Positions 22,822 to 31,993 are shown, counted from the stretch's first letter. The stretch is DNA of 36,882 nucleotides from an uncultured Porphyromonadaceae bacterium (GCA_947575235.1 CANPMT010000030.1:1-36882); one strand, 5' to 3'. The notes: generated by a model from the sequence alone, not told the origin. Numbers and translations: made by a program.

Positions 22822-23292
22822 ATGCAGCTGCTTACCGACGAATATTTCATGCGCATGGCCCTCGCCGAGGCGGAGGAGGCTTTCCGAAGCGACGAGGTGC
22901 CGGTGGGCGCTGTCATCGTTGTCAACGGCAGGGTCATAGCCCGCACGCATAATCTCACCGAGACTCTCAACGACGTCACCGCCCACGCCGAGATGATGGC
23001 CCTGACGGCGGCCGCCGATGCCTTGGGTGGGAAATATCTGCCGCAATGCACCCTCTACGTCACTGTCGAGCCGTGCCCTATGTGCGCCGGAGCCCTCGGC
23101 TGGAGCCAGATAGGCCGCATAGTCTATGGCGCCGACGACCCCAAGAGGGGATACTCGCGCTTCTCCCCTCCCGACGACGCTCCCAAAGGCGCTCCGCGCC
23201 TGCTGCATCCGCGCACTGTGGTGACACGCGGCGTAATGGCAGACGAAGCCTCGCGGCTTATGACAGATTTCTTCCGTCGCAAAAGGCGCTGA
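22822..23292 (+). CDS. tadA: tRNA-specific adenosine deaminase
   Basis: A zinc enzyme of 156 residues deaminating adenosine 34 (wobble) of tRNA-Arg to inosine. The deaminase motif is complete: His55-Ala-Glu57 (TAHAEMMA) and PCPMC with Cys85 and Cys88. The start at 22822 is 19 bp after ispH; an in-frame ATG at 22732 lies within ispH and adds a Pro-rich stretch foreign to the family. Cytosine or guanine deaminase relatives are possible alternatives, but the length and GALGWSQIGRIVYGADDPKRG favour TadA. Confidence 0.9.
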   Translation: MQLLTDEYFMRMALAEAEEAFRSDEVPVGAVIVVNGRVIARTHNLTETLNDVTAHAEMMALTAAADALGGKYLPQCTLYVTVEPCPMCAGALGWSQIGRIVYGADDPKRGYSRFSPPDDAPKGAPRLLHPRTVVTRGVMADEASRLMTDFFRRKRR

Positions 23293-23347
23293 TTTCCCCT
23301 ACGTACGATTTTTTGTTAAAATTTCGCGTGATTCAAAAATTTTATAC

Positions 23348-23355
23348 TACCTTTG
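23348..23355 (+). promoter_or_regulatory. -7 box upstream of the ADP-ribosylglycohydrolase gene
   Basis: TACCTTTG fits TAnnTTTG; the leader is about 80-90 bases. No TTTG at the usual distance. Confidence 0.5.
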
Positions 23356-23445
23356 CATACACCTGAAATTTCCATATTCTTTTCACATATATAGATTAGT
23401 GGGTGCTATCAACTCGCCCGCTGACCACCTAAAACTTAAACCGAC

Positions 23446-24408
23446 ATGAACCTTTCCCTTAAAGAAAAAGTATTCGGTGCCATCTATGGATATGCCATAG
23501 GTGATGCTCTCGGTCTCTGTGCCGAGTTCATGACCAAACGTGAACTAAAAAGAAAGTATCCCGAAGGACTCACCTCTTATTCCCAGATTGTCCGTGACGC
23601 CCACCGCGCCCAATGGGACCGTGGCGACTGGACCAACGACACCTCTTTCATCGTGATGCTGATCGACAGCATCTGTGAGTGCAACCGCATCTATCCGAAG
23701 GATTTCGCGCGTCGCCTCCACAAATGGTATCTCTCCGACCCTAACGACGTGACCCAGACCATGCGTTGGGTGCTCAGCCAGCCCGACTTCGCCGACGAGC
23801 CCTTCGCCACCTCGCGCCGCGTCTGGAACGACCTCAACTCGCACGACTCTCCTTGCGACGCCATCGGCCGCGCCATCGTAACCGGTATGTGGAACGAGGA
23901 TGTGGTCGACCATGCCATCGACATCGTGCGGCTCACTCATCCCACAACCCGCTGCGAGACATCTTCAGCCATCATAGCCAAAATGGCCAACTCGCTTATG
24001 TGGGAGAACCGTCCCGCCGAATTTGACGACCTCATGAAGATTGCCCGCAACTATAACGTGGATGTGGTGCGCTATCTCGAGATCGCTCGCGACGGTATTC
24101 TTGAAGACATCAACCTTGACGACCCCGACAATTTCTGGTTCGTACGGAAGGCCATGGCCGCCGCCCTATGGTGTGTATGGCATTGCGAATCGGCTGAGGA
24201 GGGTATAATCAAGGTAATCAACCAGGGTGGCGACGCCGACACCAACGCTGCCCTCGCCGGGGGTCTGTTGGGAATACGCTACGGCTACAGCTCGTTGCCG
24301 GAGCGACTCATAACCCCGCTGCTGCGAAAGGATGTGCTCGACGAAACCGCCCGGAAGTACACTAACATTTTGAAAGAACAGTTTATGCCTGATGAAACCA
24401 TGGATTGA
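23446..24408 (+). CDS. ADP-ribosylglycohydrolase family protein
   Basis: A 320-residue DraG-type all-helical hydrolase. The N-terminal GAIYGYAIGDALG, the metal-binding WTNDTSF (usual form TDDT) and the C-terminal GGDADTNAALAGGLLGIRYG supply the expected di-magnesium ligands. The family removes ADP-ribose from proteins, nucleic acids or small molecules; the substrate here is unknown. It begins after a 153-bp gap with its own -7 box and overlaps the start of menA by 17 bp, so these genes are probably translated together. No ADP-ribosyltransferase is seen nearby. Confidence 0.88.
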   Translation: MNLSLKEKVFGAIYGYAIGDALGLCAEFMTKRELKRKYPEGLTSYSQIVRDAHRAQWDRGDWTNDTSFIVMLIDSICECNRIYPKDFARRLHKWYLSDPNDVTQTMRWVLSQPDFADEPFATSRRVWNDLNSHDSPCDAIGRAIVTGMWNEDVVDHAIDIVRLTHPTTRCETSSAIIAKMANSLMWENRPAEFDDLMKIARNYNVDVVRYLEIARDGILEDINLDDPDNFWFVRKAMAAALWCVWHCESAEEGIIKVINQGGDADTNAALAGGLLGIRYGYSSLPERLITPLLRKDVLDETARKYTNILKEQFMPDETMD

Positions 24409-25267
24409 AGCCATGAGGCTACGCACACTCCCTGTGAGTGTGGCCGGAGTATTGGGAGGCACAGCATGCGCCATAAGTAGGCACGGGTTCTCACTCGTGC
24501 CTATGCTTATTTGCCTCGTTTTCGCGGTGGTGGCGCAGATTGCCTCGAATTTCGCAAATGAGTATTATGACTTTAAGAACGGTCTCGACCGTAAGGGGCG
24601 CGAGGGATACCGCCGCGGTGTGACGGAGGGGGATATAGCGCCGGCCGCCATGAAACGGGCCACGTATACCCTGCTCTGCCTCGACGCCCTGCTCGGCTGC
24701 ACACTCATCTATTACGGCGGCTGGTGGCTGATTGCCGTCGGTGTGGCCGTGGCTGTCTTTGCCGTGGCATACAGCACCGGACCTTACCCCCTCTCCCATC
24801 ACGGCCTGGGCGACGTGGCCGTGGTGATATTCTTCGGTTTTGTGCCGGTGATCTTCACAGAGTATGTCCAGACAGGGGTGTTCCGCCTCGATTATATGAA
24901 TATCTGCACGTCGCTTGCCATCGGTCTGTTGGCTGCAAATGTGCTTATCGTCAATAATTACCGCGACATGGAGGATGACCGTGCCGTCAACAAACGCACC
25001 ACTGTGGTGATCTTCGGCCGCACCCCCATGCTTGTGGTGTATGCACTCAACGGCATTATAGCCACCGGCTGCTTCATGTACACCACGATTAATTCCGACT
25101 CCTTTCTGAGATCGCTATGGATATGCAACTGCGTGCCCATAGGTATGCTCATTTCAATACTATACCGGGAGCGGGGAGCCCACCTCAACAAGGTGCTCAA
25201 ATTCACATCACTCCTCCTCCTCGCCGATGTGATCCTGCTTCTTCTCATTACTTTAATTTCTGAATAA
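24392..25267 (+). CDS. menA: 1,4-dihydroxy-2-naphthoate polyprenyltransferase
   Basis: An integral-membrane UbiA-family prenyltransferase of 291 residues that attaches a polyprenyl chain to DHNA in menaquinone synthesis. Both aspartate-rich motifs are present: NEYYDFKNGLDRKG (first) and NNYRDMEDDRAVNKRT (second), with YSTGPYPLSHHGLGD between and 8-9 hydrophobic helices. It overlaps the upstream gene by 17 bp and shares one base with the next (TAATG). Other UbiA members are possible, but GPYPLSHHGLGD favours MenA. Confidence 0.92.
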   Translation: MKPWIEAMRLRTLPVSVAGVLGGTACAISRHGFSLVPMLICLVFAVVAQIASNFANEYYDFKNGLDRKGREGYRRGVTEGDIAPAAMKRATYTLLCLDALLGCTLIYYGGWWLIAVGVAVAVFAVAYSTGPYPLSHHGLGDVAVVIFFGFVPVIFTEYVQTGVFRLDYMNICTSLAIGLLAANVLIVNNYRDMEDDRAVNKRTTVVIFGRTPMLVVYALNGIIATGCFMYTTINSDSFLRSLWICNCVPIGMLISILYRERGAHLNKVLKFTSLLLLADVILLLLITLISE

Positions 25268-26112
25268 TGAAAGCTGCCGAAATTATATCTTCCGAATTGT
25301 CAGCGGCCGCCGACACGGCCCAGGCCGCTATCCTCTCACGTTTCTTCAAGACAGGCCCGGGGGAATATGGTGAGGGTGACCGTTTCTTAGGTGTGAAGGT
25401 GCCTGTGACGCGTGCCATCGTAAAGGGGGTGCGCAAATTCAGCACTCTCGATGACGTTGACCTCCTTACCCGCTCCACTTTCCATGAGGAGCGCCTCGCC
25501 GGGTTCCTGCTGCTGATCGAGCTTTATGAGGAGGCCAAACGCACTTCACGGCGCAGGCGCCGGGGGGAATCAGACCTCAGGACCGATGACTCGGCCGTCA
25601 CCGCGATTGTGAATTATTACCACTCGATACTTGAGCGTGGCAACAACTGGGACCTCGTCGACCTTGTGGCCCCGAAGATTCTCGGCGACCGCCTGCAGTC
25701 GGGCAAGGATGCCGAACCTATACTGATGCAGCTCGCCGCCTCCGACAATCTCTGGAAGCAGCGCGTAAGTATCGTGGCCACCCTACCCCTTATCAGGAAG
25801 AATGATTTCGACCTCACTTTCGACCTTGTGATATGCCTGGCCACTCATCCTCATGACCTAATACACAAGGCCTGCGGATGGATGCTCCGCGAGGTGGGTA
25901 AACGCAACGAGAAGATGCTCCTCGCATTCCTCGACCATTACTGCACCATACTTCCGCGCACAACCCTGCGTTATGCTATAGAACGTCTTGAGGAACGACA
26001 CCGCGTATCTTATCTCATGCGCAAGGATGACGCCGATTATCCGGAGGCCCGCCGCAATGAGAAGAGGATTCCGATGTCGCACCGCCTCACCTTACCTAAA
26101 AAGAGAAAATAA
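25267..26112 (+). CDS. DNA alkylation repair protein, AlkD-like
   Basis: A 281-residue helical protein matching the AlkD HEAT-repeat glycosylase family: FFKTGPGEYGEGDRFLGVKV near the N-terminus, then NNWDLVDLVAPKILG and the paired-helix repeats, ending with ERHRVSYLMRKDD. AlkD excises bulky or positively charged alkylated bases such as N7-methylguanine. DLVD carries the aspartate needed in AlkD. Length is slightly above that of Bacillus AlkD. A basic insert (about 94-105, TSRRRRRGES) is unusual. The gene starts on the last base of the menA stop and ends immediately before dnaB. Confidence 0.85.
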   Translation: MKAAEIISSELSAAADTAQAAILSRFFKTGPGEYGEGDRFLGVKVPVTRAIVKGVRKFSTLDDVDLLTRSTFHEERLAGFLLLIELYEEAKRTSRRRRRGESDLRTDDSAVTAIVNYYHSILERGNNWDLVDLVAPKILGDRLQSGKDAEPILMQLAASDNLWKQRVSIVATLPLIRKNDFDLTFDLVICLATHPHDLIHKACGWMLREVGKRNEKMLLAFLDHYCTILPRTTLRYAIERLEERHRVSYLMRKDDADYPEARRNEKRIPMSHRLTLPKKRK

Positions 26113-27699
26113 ATGGCTACATATACGGCTAAGAAACCCGACTTCAAGAAAGAGATTGTTGACCCCACCGGTAAACTGCCACCCCGCGACACCGACCTCG
26201 AGGAGGTGGTGCTCGGTGCTTGTATGCTTGAGAAAGACGCCTACATGAATGTATGCGACATTCTCGTGCCCGACAGTTTCTATGACCCGGTCAACCAAAA
26301 AATCTTCCAGGCAATAACTACGTTGGGATTCAACCAGCGCCCTATCGATATGATGACCGTAACGGAACAGCTCCGTCAGGACGGCACTCTCGAGGAGGTG
26401 GGGGGCGCGGTTCACATCACCGAGCTTACGGCACGTGTATATTCGGCTGCCAATGTGGAGTATCATGCGCGTATCATAGCCCAGAAGTATCTCGCCCGCA
26501 GGCTCATAAGCTATGCCTCGGCCATAGAGACAAAGGCTTTTGACGAGAGCAACGACGTCGACGACCTCCTCCAGGAGGCCGAGGGACAGCTCTTCGACAT
26601 ATCGCAGACACAGCTGAAGCGTGAGGTGACACAGATCGATCCTGTGATTAACCTCGCCCTTGAGCAGATCCAGACCGCCGCCAACAATGAGAGCGGTCTG
26701 TCGGGTCTGCAGACCGGTTATACCGACCTTGACCGCATGACCTCCGGCTGGCAGAACTCCGACCTCATCATCATAGCCGCACGTCCCGCCATGGGTAAGA
26801 CGGCTTTCGTGCTATCTATGGCCAAGAACATGGCTATCGACTTCAACACACCCATAGCCATATTCACCCTTGAGATGGCCAACGTGCAGCTTGTGAAACG
26901 TCTCATAAGCAACATCGCCGAGCTGGAGGGTGAGAAAATCAAGAGCGGACAGCTCTCGCCCGATGAGTGGGATCGTCTAAACTCCCGCCTAAGAGGGGTG
27001 TACAGCGCACCGCTCTATCTCGACGAGACGCCGGGTCTGTCGATAACGGAGCTCCGCACCAAGGCGCGCCGCCTCGTGCGCGAGAAGGGGGTCAGGATGA
27101 TCATGATCGACTACCTTCAGCTCATGAACGCAACCGGCATGAAGCTCGGCAGCCGCGAGCAGGAGGTGAGCACCATCTCGCGCTCGCTGAAGGCCCTGGC
27201 CAAGGAGCTCAACATCCCCATAATCGCCCTCTCGCAGCTGAACCGAAGCACCGAGACACGCGATGACAAACGCCCCGTGCTCTCCGACCTCCGTGAGTCG
27301 GGCGCCATAGAGCAGGACGCCGATATCGTCTGCTTCATCCACCGCCCTGAATATTACACCAAGAGCAGCGAGGATGCCGAGGGTAACGACATACGTGGAC
27401 TGGCGCAGCTTATCGTGGCCAAGCACCGTTCGGGTGCCGTGGGTGACGTGAAACTGCGGTTTGTGAGCAAATTCGCAAAATTCGAGAACTGGGACCAGGG
27501 TTACAACGAGATGCAGGAGACCCTCCAGTCTACCCGTCTCGATTCGAAACTCAACTCGGCCGAGGCTTTCGCCCAGCAGGCGGCCACCTTCCCGCAGGGT
27601 GGAGGCTCACCCTTCGCTCCGGCGGGGGGCTCACCCTTCCCCGGCTCGCCTATGCCCGACATCATGCCGGGCGCCGACGACCCCGCCATCCCCTTCTGA
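26113..27699 (+). CDS. dnaB: Replicative DNA helicase
   Basis: A 528-residue DnaB hexameric helicase. The N-terminal domain spans about 25-165, the RecA-like domain from about 195 starts GLSGLQTGYTDLDRMTSGW, Walker A is RPAMGKTA (224-231), Walker B is MIMIDYLQLM, and the C-terminal motif is LSQLNRSTETRDDKRPVLSD with LRESGAIEQDAD. No intein interrupts it. A Gly/Pro/Ser-rich tail (GGGSPFAPAGGSPFPG) ends the protein. It starts directly after the AlkD-like stop codon and ends 33 bp before a terminator. Confidence 0.97.
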   Translation: MATYTAKKPDFKKEIVDPTGKLPPRDTDLEEVVLGACMLEKDAYMNVCDILVPDSFYDPVNQKIFQAITTLGFNQRPIDMMTVTEQLRQDGTLEEVGGAVHITELTARVYSAANVEYHARIIAQKYLARRLISYASAIETKAFDESNDVDDLLQEAEGQLFDISQTQLKREVTQIDPVINLALEQIQTAANNESGLSGLQTGYTDLDRMTSGWQNSDLIIIAARPAMGKTAFVLSMAKNMAIDFNTPIAIFTLEMANVQLVKRLISNIAELEGEKIKSGQLSPDEWDRLNSRLRGVYSAPLYLDETPGLSITELRTKARRLVREKGVRMIMIDYLQLMNATGMKLGSREQEVSTISRSLKALAKELNIPIIALSQLNRSTETRDDKRPVLSDLRESGAIEQDADIVCFIHRPEYYTKSSEDAEGNDIRGLAQLIVAKHRSGAVGDVKLRFVSKFAKFENWDQGYNEMQETLQSTRLDSKLNSAEAFAQQAATFPQGGGSPFAPAGGSPFPGSPMPDIMPGADDPAIPF

Positions 27700-27732
27700 C
27701 CACGGGTATCTTACGTGCGAAATATATTTATG

Positions 27733-27778
27733 AGGTTGTGTCCGGATAAAATCAGACACAACCTTAAAATTTTTAAGA
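27733..27778 (+). terminator. Intrinsic terminator after dnaB
   Basis: AGGTTGTGTC (27733-27742) and GACACAACCT (27755-27764) form a perfect 10-bp stem with a 12-base loop, followed by TAAAATTTTT. Confidence 0.85.
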
Positions 27779-27841
27779 TTCTCATGAACCACTTCACTCG
27801 CCATTATGTTTTAATAGCAAACAATAAAAAAACATAAGGTT

Positions 27842-28051
27842 ATGGACAGCAAGGAAAAACACACTAATGAAAATGAACGGGTCGACGCCGATATGTTGGC
27901 CAACTCTTTAAGAGCGGAGGGCAGAGATCGCCGTCGCGAGAACACCAAGAAAGTTAACCGTCTCTGGTTGTGGCTCGGAATCCTCGTACTTGTGGCAATA
28001 CTCCTCTACTGGCTCTTCAGCATAGGTCTATTCGAATCAATGGCCAACTGA
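27842..28051 (+). CDS. Small single-pass membrane protein, function unknown
   Basis: A 69-residue protein: a charged N-terminal half (residues 1-40, rich in Glu, Arg, Lys, Asn), one transmembrane helix (about 41-62, LWLWLGILVLVAILLYWLF) and a short tail. The charge distribution favours a cytoplasmic N-terminus. It has its own space between the dnaB terminator and a pair of hairpins, so it is likely a single-gene unit. I recognise no family. The coding pattern (no stops, coherent topology) supports a real gene. Confidence 0.7.
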   Translation: MDSKEKHTNENERVDADMLANSLRAEGRDRRRENTKKVNRLWLWLGILVLVAILLYWLFSIGLFESMAN

Positions 28052-28072
28052 TAAGGCCGATCACATCCTATA

Positions 28073-28117
28073 AAGGGGCGTTTCATCACTTCGGGCAGAA
28101 CTGATGAGACGCCCCTT
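28073..28117. terminator. Hairpin 1 between convergent genes
   Basis: AAGGGGCGTTTCATCA (28073-28088) pairs with TGATGAGACGCCCCTT (28102-28117) with one G-T wobble over 16 bp. No T tract follows on the plus strand. It probably ends the small-membrane-protein transcript. Confidence 0.65.
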
Positions 28118-28120
28118 GAC

Positions 28121-28167
28121 AGCAACAGGATGCCACCGCACTGATGTGCAGGTGGCATCCTGTTGCT
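28121..28167. terminator. Hairpin 2 between convergent genes
   Basis: AGCAACAGGATGCCACC (28121-28137) and its exact complement (28151-28167) form a perfect 17-bp stem with a 13-base loop, 3 bp after hairpin 1. It probably ends the rpmH transcript on the minus strand, but lacks a T tract in either direction. Confidence 0.65.
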
Positions 28168-28214
28168 ATTATGAACGTCGCGACGCTCTCAGTCCGGCTC
28201 AGCCGGCAAGCTGA

Positions 28215-28370
28215 TTACTTGCTTGCGATGCTGTCAGATACTGTAAGCGACTTGCGGCCTTTGGCACGACGACGTGACAATACTTTACGGCCATCTTTTG
28301 TGGCCATTCTCTCACGGAAACCGTGCTTGTTGACTCTGCGACGGTTAGAGGGCTGGAATGTTCTTTTCAT
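28215..28370 (-). CDS. rpmH: 50S ribosomal protein L34
   Basis: A 51-residue, strongly basic protein with the unmistakable L34 sequence [20 protein letters not shown] and [14 protein letters not shown]. The start at 28370 is the family start; a longer frame from 28442 would begin upstream of the promoter. Divergent from efp. Confidence 0.97.
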   Translation of the reverse strand: MKRTFQPSNRRRVNKHGFRERMATKDGRKVLSRRRAKGRKSLTVSDSIASK

Positions 28371-28411
28371 TGCTGTATATTGACTTGTTGTTTTCCTGAT
28401 TTTTCGGAGTG

Positions 28412-28443
28412 CAAAATTAGGAAATATATTGCATTTACACAAA
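28412..28443 (-). promoter_or_regulatory. rpmH promoter
   Basis: On the minus strand TTTG (28440-28443), a 20-bp spacer and TAATTTTG (28412-28419) match the Bacteroidales consensus. The leader is about 35 bases. Confidence 0.8.
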
Positions 28444-28526
28444 TTTCAACCTACTTTTTTATGGTTTGCAACCATTTATATCACCCCTTATACCCCTCCA
28501 CCCTTTCGTTTTTCCTATTTTTTTAT

Positions 28527-28534
28527 TAATTTTG
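28527..28534 (+). promoter_or_regulatory. -7 box of efp
   Basis: TAATTTTG fits TAnnTTTG. The -33 element is weak. The leader is about 75-80 bases. Confidence 0.55.
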
Positions 28535-28615
28535 CACACGATTTGAGGGGCACGCCCTTTACTTCGCGCCCCTCTCCTCATCTTTTTCTGACATCAATTT
28601 TTTCTTTTAAAGCAT

Positions 28616-29182
28616 ATGATTAACGCTCAAGACATCAAAAACGGCACCTGCATCCGCATGGACGGCCGTCTCTATTTCGTAGTGGAGTTCCTTCATGTGA
28701 AACCCGGAAAGGGCAACACTTTCATGCGCACAAAGCTCAAGGACGTCGTTGACGGCCGCGTGCTCGAGCGCCGCTTCAACATCGGTGAGAAGCTCGAGGA
28801 CGTTCGCGTTGAGCGCCGCCCCTACCAGTATCTCTATGCCGACGGTGGCGACGACATCTTCATGAACAACGAGACTTTCGAGCAGGTTCCCATCAACAAG
28901 GAGCTCGTCACAGGCGCTGCCTTCATGAAGGAGGGCGACACTGTGGAGGTGGTAAGCGACGCCTCTACCGAGACTGTACTCTATGCCGAGATGCCTGTCA
29001 AGACTGTCCTCAAGATCACTTACACTGAGCCGGGTCTCAAGGGCGACACCGCCACCAACACCCTCAAACCTGCAACTGTCGAGACCGGCGCCACTGTACG
29101 TGTGCCCCTCTTCGTCAACGAAGGTGAGCTCATCGAGGTTGACACCCGTTCAGGTGAGTACGTTGGCCGCGTAAAGGCTTAA
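28616..29182 (+). CDS. efp: Translation elongation factor P
   Basis: A 188-residue three-domain factor that rescues ribosomes stalled on polyproline. It has the KOW-like N-domain with the loop KPGKGNTF, where Lys32 matches the position modified in E. coli EF-P, then [18 protein letters not shown] and the OB-fold C-terminus ending [10 protein letters not shown]. No EpmA/EpmB-type modification enzymes are seen in the window. Length is normal. Confidence 0.97.
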   Translation: MINAQDIKNGTCIRMDGRLYFVVEFLHVKPGKGNTFMRTKLKDVVDGRVLERRFNIGEKLEDVRVERRPYQYLYADGGDDIFMNNETFEQVPINKELVTGAAFMKEGDTVEVVSDASTETVLYAEMPVKTVLKITYTEPGLKGDTATNTLKPATVETGATVRVPLFVNEGELIEVDTRSGEYVGRVKA

Positions 29183-29209
29183 TCAACACCCCTCTCATAT
29201 CATTGCCCC

Positions 29210-30220
29210 ATGGATGCACCCGACAGAATGATGTTCTCGATAATCGTCCCGGTGTATAACCGCCCGGATGAAGTGGCCGACCTCCTGCGGAGCCTCGCCG
29301 CACAGACCGACAAGGGTTTTGAAACTGTCATCGTCGAGGACGGCTCAACCGTCGCGTGCCGTGAGCAATGCGAGGCTTTCGCCAAGGAAGCCAACGTGAG
29401 GTATTTTTTCAAGGATAACGAAGGGCGAAGCATCGCCCGTAATTACGGTATGGACAGAGCCAACGGAGATTTCTTTATCTTCGTCGACTCTGACTGTATT
29501 TTACCCCCCGGCTATATCGCCGCCCTCCGCAAGACAATAGCTGAATCGCCGGCCGACTGCTTCGGCGGCCCCGATGCCGCCCATGAGTCGTTCTCCGACA
29601 CACAGAAGGCCATCAACTATGCCATGACCTCTTTCCTTACCACAGGCGGCATACGCGGCGGAAAGGTGAGCATGGAGAAATTCACTCCGCGCACATTCAA
29701 CATGGGATTCTCGCGGCAGGTATATGAGAAAGTGGGCGGTTTCCGCGAGATGTTCAGCGAGGATATCGACATGAGCACCCGCATCCGACTTGACGGATTC
29801 TCGATTATGCTATATCCTGAGGTGGCCGTCTATCATAAGCGGCGTGTCGACTTCAGGAAATTCTGGCGTCAGGTGCATGTGTTCGGTATGTCGCGCATCA
29901 CTCTCCAGCTCCTTTATCCCGGCTCTATGAAGGCCGTGCACTGGCTCCCTGCCCTCTTCGTGCTTGGCGCTGTGGCCATGATCATAGGCTCATTCTTCTG
30001 CAAGTGGCTCCTGATTCCGCTCCTTGTATATATACTGGCCCTCTGGATATGGGGTATGATCTCCACCCGCAGTCTCAAGATCGGCACAATGGGTGTGGGT
30101 GCCGCAATGGTGCAGCTCACCGGCTACGGCACCGGCTTCATCCGGGCTTACGTCTGGAAGATACTGCTCGGTCATGGCCGCGACCTCGACGATGAGATTG
30201 CTCGCCGCAAGGGGAAGTAG
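29210..30220 (+). CDS. Family 2 glycosyltransferase with membrane C-terminus
   Basis: A 336-residue GT-A enzyme. FSIIVPVYNRPDEVADLL opens the nucleotide-sugar domain, EDGST and the DXD-type FVDSDC bind the metal, and FSEDIDMSTRIRLDG supplies the acidic motif before the acceptor region. Residues about 240-285 contain two hydrophobic helices, anchoring it to the inner membrane. The family makes envelope or capsule glycans, or glycosylates lipids; the acceptor cannot be read. Met7 or Met8 are alternative starts. The gene follows efp by 27 bp. Confidence 0.9.
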   Translation: MDAPDRMMFSIIVPVYNRPDEVADLLRSLAAQTDKGFETVIVEDGSTVACREQCEAFAKEANVRYFFKDNEGRSIARNYGMDRANGDFFIFVDSDCILPPGYIAALRKTIAESPADCFGGPDAAHESFSDTQKAINYAMTSFLTTGGIRGGKVSMEKFTPRTFNMGFSRQVYEKVGGFREMFSEDIDMSTRIRLDGFSIMLYPEVAVYHKRRVDFRKFWRQVHVFGMSRITLQLLYPGSMKAVHWLPALFVLGAVAMIIGSFFCKWLLIPLLVYILALWIWGMISTRSLKIGTMGVGAAMVQLTGYGTGFIRAYVWKILLGHGRDLDDEIARRKGK

Positions 30221-30280
30221 CAAGACAAGACTCCTTCAACGTTTCCACCTCAACAATTTATATTACCTTCCATCTTTTAT

Positions 30281-31000
30281 ATGACCATGTACCCTGAAAA
30301 CACTCCTGAGAACAACAAGCCCAAGACTGTCAAGGATTTTGACCCGGAAGACCAGCCTCGTGAAAAGGCTGAGAAATATGGCTGTGGCGTACTCTCCGTG
30401 CCCGACCTGTTGGCTATAATCTTACGCACCGGCACAACGGGGTGTCCCATCACGCAACTGTGTCGCGACCTCATGCAGGCCAACAACGGCAAATTGCATC
30501 AGCTGCAGCGGCGCACACGCAAGGAACTGCGCCAGGTGAAGGGTATCGGTCTAACGAAGAGCATACAGATTGAGGCCATCATGGAACTGATGAGACGGTA
30601 TGCCGCCGAGGAACCGGTGTTGGAGACCCCTATCGACTCCTCGGAGAAGATTTACCGCCGCATGCAGTATAACATCGGCAATCTCGACCATGAGGAGGTA
30701 TGGATGCTGACTCTCAACCGCCGGAATATAGTCACACGTGAGGTATGTCTCTCAACCGGCACAGCAACGGCCTCACTTTTCGACGTGAAAGTGGCCATAA
30801 AACACGCCATACTTGAGAATGCCGAGGGTGTGATACTTACGCACAACCATCCGTCGGGCGGACTTGTGCCCAGCACCAGCGACGACCGCATCACCCGCGA
30901 CCTGAAACAGGCCTGCCAATACATGAACATCCGCATGTTCGACCACGTGATAGTAACCTCCAACGGCTACTACTCCTACCACGACAACGGCCGCCTGTAA
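30281..31000 (+). CDS. radC: RadC family protein (JAMM/MPN metal hydrolase fold)
   Basis: A 239-residue RadC/UPF0758 protein. The N-terminal part has REKAEKYGCGVLSVPDLLAIIL and a helix-hairpin-helix-like VKGIGLTKSIQIEA. The C-terminal JAMM domain carries THNHPSGGLVPSTSDD, whose two His and Asp coordinate the zinc. Despite the name, a role in DNA repair has been questioned; some members behave as mobile-element or defence-island genes. Met3 is an alternative start. It is GC-rich like the housekeeping genes, in sharp contrast with the AT-rich gene beginning 17 bp downstream. Confidence 0.94.
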   Translation: MTMYPENTPENNKPKTVKDFDPEDQPREKAEKYGCGVLSVPDLLAIILRTGTTGCPITQLCRDLMQANNGKLHQLQRRTRKELRQVKGIGLTKSIQIEAIMELMRRYAAEEPVLETPIDSSEKIYRRMQYNIGNLDHEEVWMLTLNRRNIVTREVCLSTGTATASLFDVKVAIKHAILENAEGVILTHNHPSGGLVPSTSDDRITRDLKQACQYMNIRMFDHVIVTSNGYYSYHDNGRL

Positions 31001-31017
31001 CCCGATGTAATTCTATT

Positions 31018-31626
31018 ATGAAAATTTCATGTAAGAACTTCTGTTTATGGCATGGCATTACTGCTCTGATATTATGTTCCTGTCAACATAAATATGGATA
31101 CCCAAACCTTGATGCTAATGATTTCTATCATTTCACTTACAAGCCTTTCTTTAATTCAATAACATCACCTGCCATTAAACAAGCTGATAAAATATGGAAG
31201 CAAGCCGCTGCTGATAACAACAATGGTTTCTATATGTGGGACAATCCTGATTCTATCTATGTATGGACTTACTGGAACAAGGGCCAGGATAATTTCATTA
31301 CTCTGAATCTCGTAAAACCGAATACAGAGATATATTCATATACCAAGAGATATCCACGGTCTCTTGAATGGTTGAGCGACAGCGTGTACCAGGAGAGCAG
31401 AACCATCAAACTCATCGTCTATAGACAGAAAGCTTTATGGAATGAATTCAGTTATTTAAGCAGAACCAAATATACAAATTTAGTTAATCCCGTATATCCA
31501 GAGACAATCGATACAATATCCATCGAGTTTTTGAAGAATTACCAACGAGACTTCGTCGAATATGTGGAGCCGTTCATGAAACGTATGGCTACTGACAATA
31601 AAACTGATAATGGTTCAATCAAATAA
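31018..31626 (+). CDS. Lipoprotein of unknown function, first gene of an AT-rich cluster
   Basis: A 202-residue protein with a type II signal (lipobox LCSC, Cys22). The mature part is rich in aromatic residues (NDFYHFTYKPFFN, FYMWDNPDSIYVWTYWNKG) and ends with a charged helix. I recognise no family. It starts 17 bp after radC and is followed after 25 bp by the first of four small membrane-protein genes. Base composition is clearly lower in GC than radC, suggesting separate ancestry. It could be a surface or periplasmic partner of the membrane proteins; that is inference from order only. Confidence 0.7.
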   Translation: MKISCKNFCLWHGITALILCSCQHKYGYPNLDANDFYHFTYKPFFNSITSPAIKQADKIWKQAAADNNNGFYMWDNPDSIYVWTYWNKGQDNFITLNLVKPNTEIYSYTKRYPRSLEWLSDSVYQESRTIKLIVYRQKALWNEFSYLSRTKYTNLVNPVYPETIDTISIEFLKNYQRDFVEYVEPFMKRMATDNKTDNGSIK

Positions 31627-31651
31627 TCACTCAACAAAGGCATATACCATT

Positions 31652-31993
31652 ATGACTATATTGTCATATCTCTATCTTTTCCTTGGTTATATTGCAATCG
31701 TTGGAAATTTCGCCTATCATATAAGAGGAGTCAGAGTGGCTGTATTAAGCGCTGCTTTCCTATTTTTTATCACTTTGATTTCTATTATAATATACTCGGT
31801 AATCAATCATGTATTCATAAAACATTTTATCGCGCATAAGGTATTAGTGCTGTTTGAAGTTTTTCTTTTGCTATCATTATCTTCTATCGGTCAATGCGAT
31901 TTGTATATTGAAAGATGGAGAATGGCCGGTCTTTGGATAAATGATTTAAAAATAGCTGTGATTGATTTTATGATTAACCTTCTGAGCGCATAA
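31652..31993 (+). CDS. Small membrane protein, paralogue A
   Basis: A 113-residue protein with three or so hydrophobic helices and no signal-peptide site. It contains YSVINHVFIKHFI, then LFEVFLLLSLSS, and ends DLKIAVIDFMINLLSA. The same pattern (INH, then an acidic residue before a Leu-rich helix, and the ending FMIN-x-LSA) recurs in paralogue B at 32551; a shorter version is in paralogue C at 32987. The start at 31652 is preferred over an in-frame ATG at 31610, which overlaps the upstream lipoprotein. No family recognised. AT-rich. Confidence 0.65.
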   Translation: MTILSYLYLFLGYIAIVGNFAYHIRGVRVAVLSAAFLFFITLISIIIYSVINHVFIKHFIAHKVLVLFEVFLLLSLSSIGQCDLYIERWRMAGLWINDLKIAVIDFMINLLSA

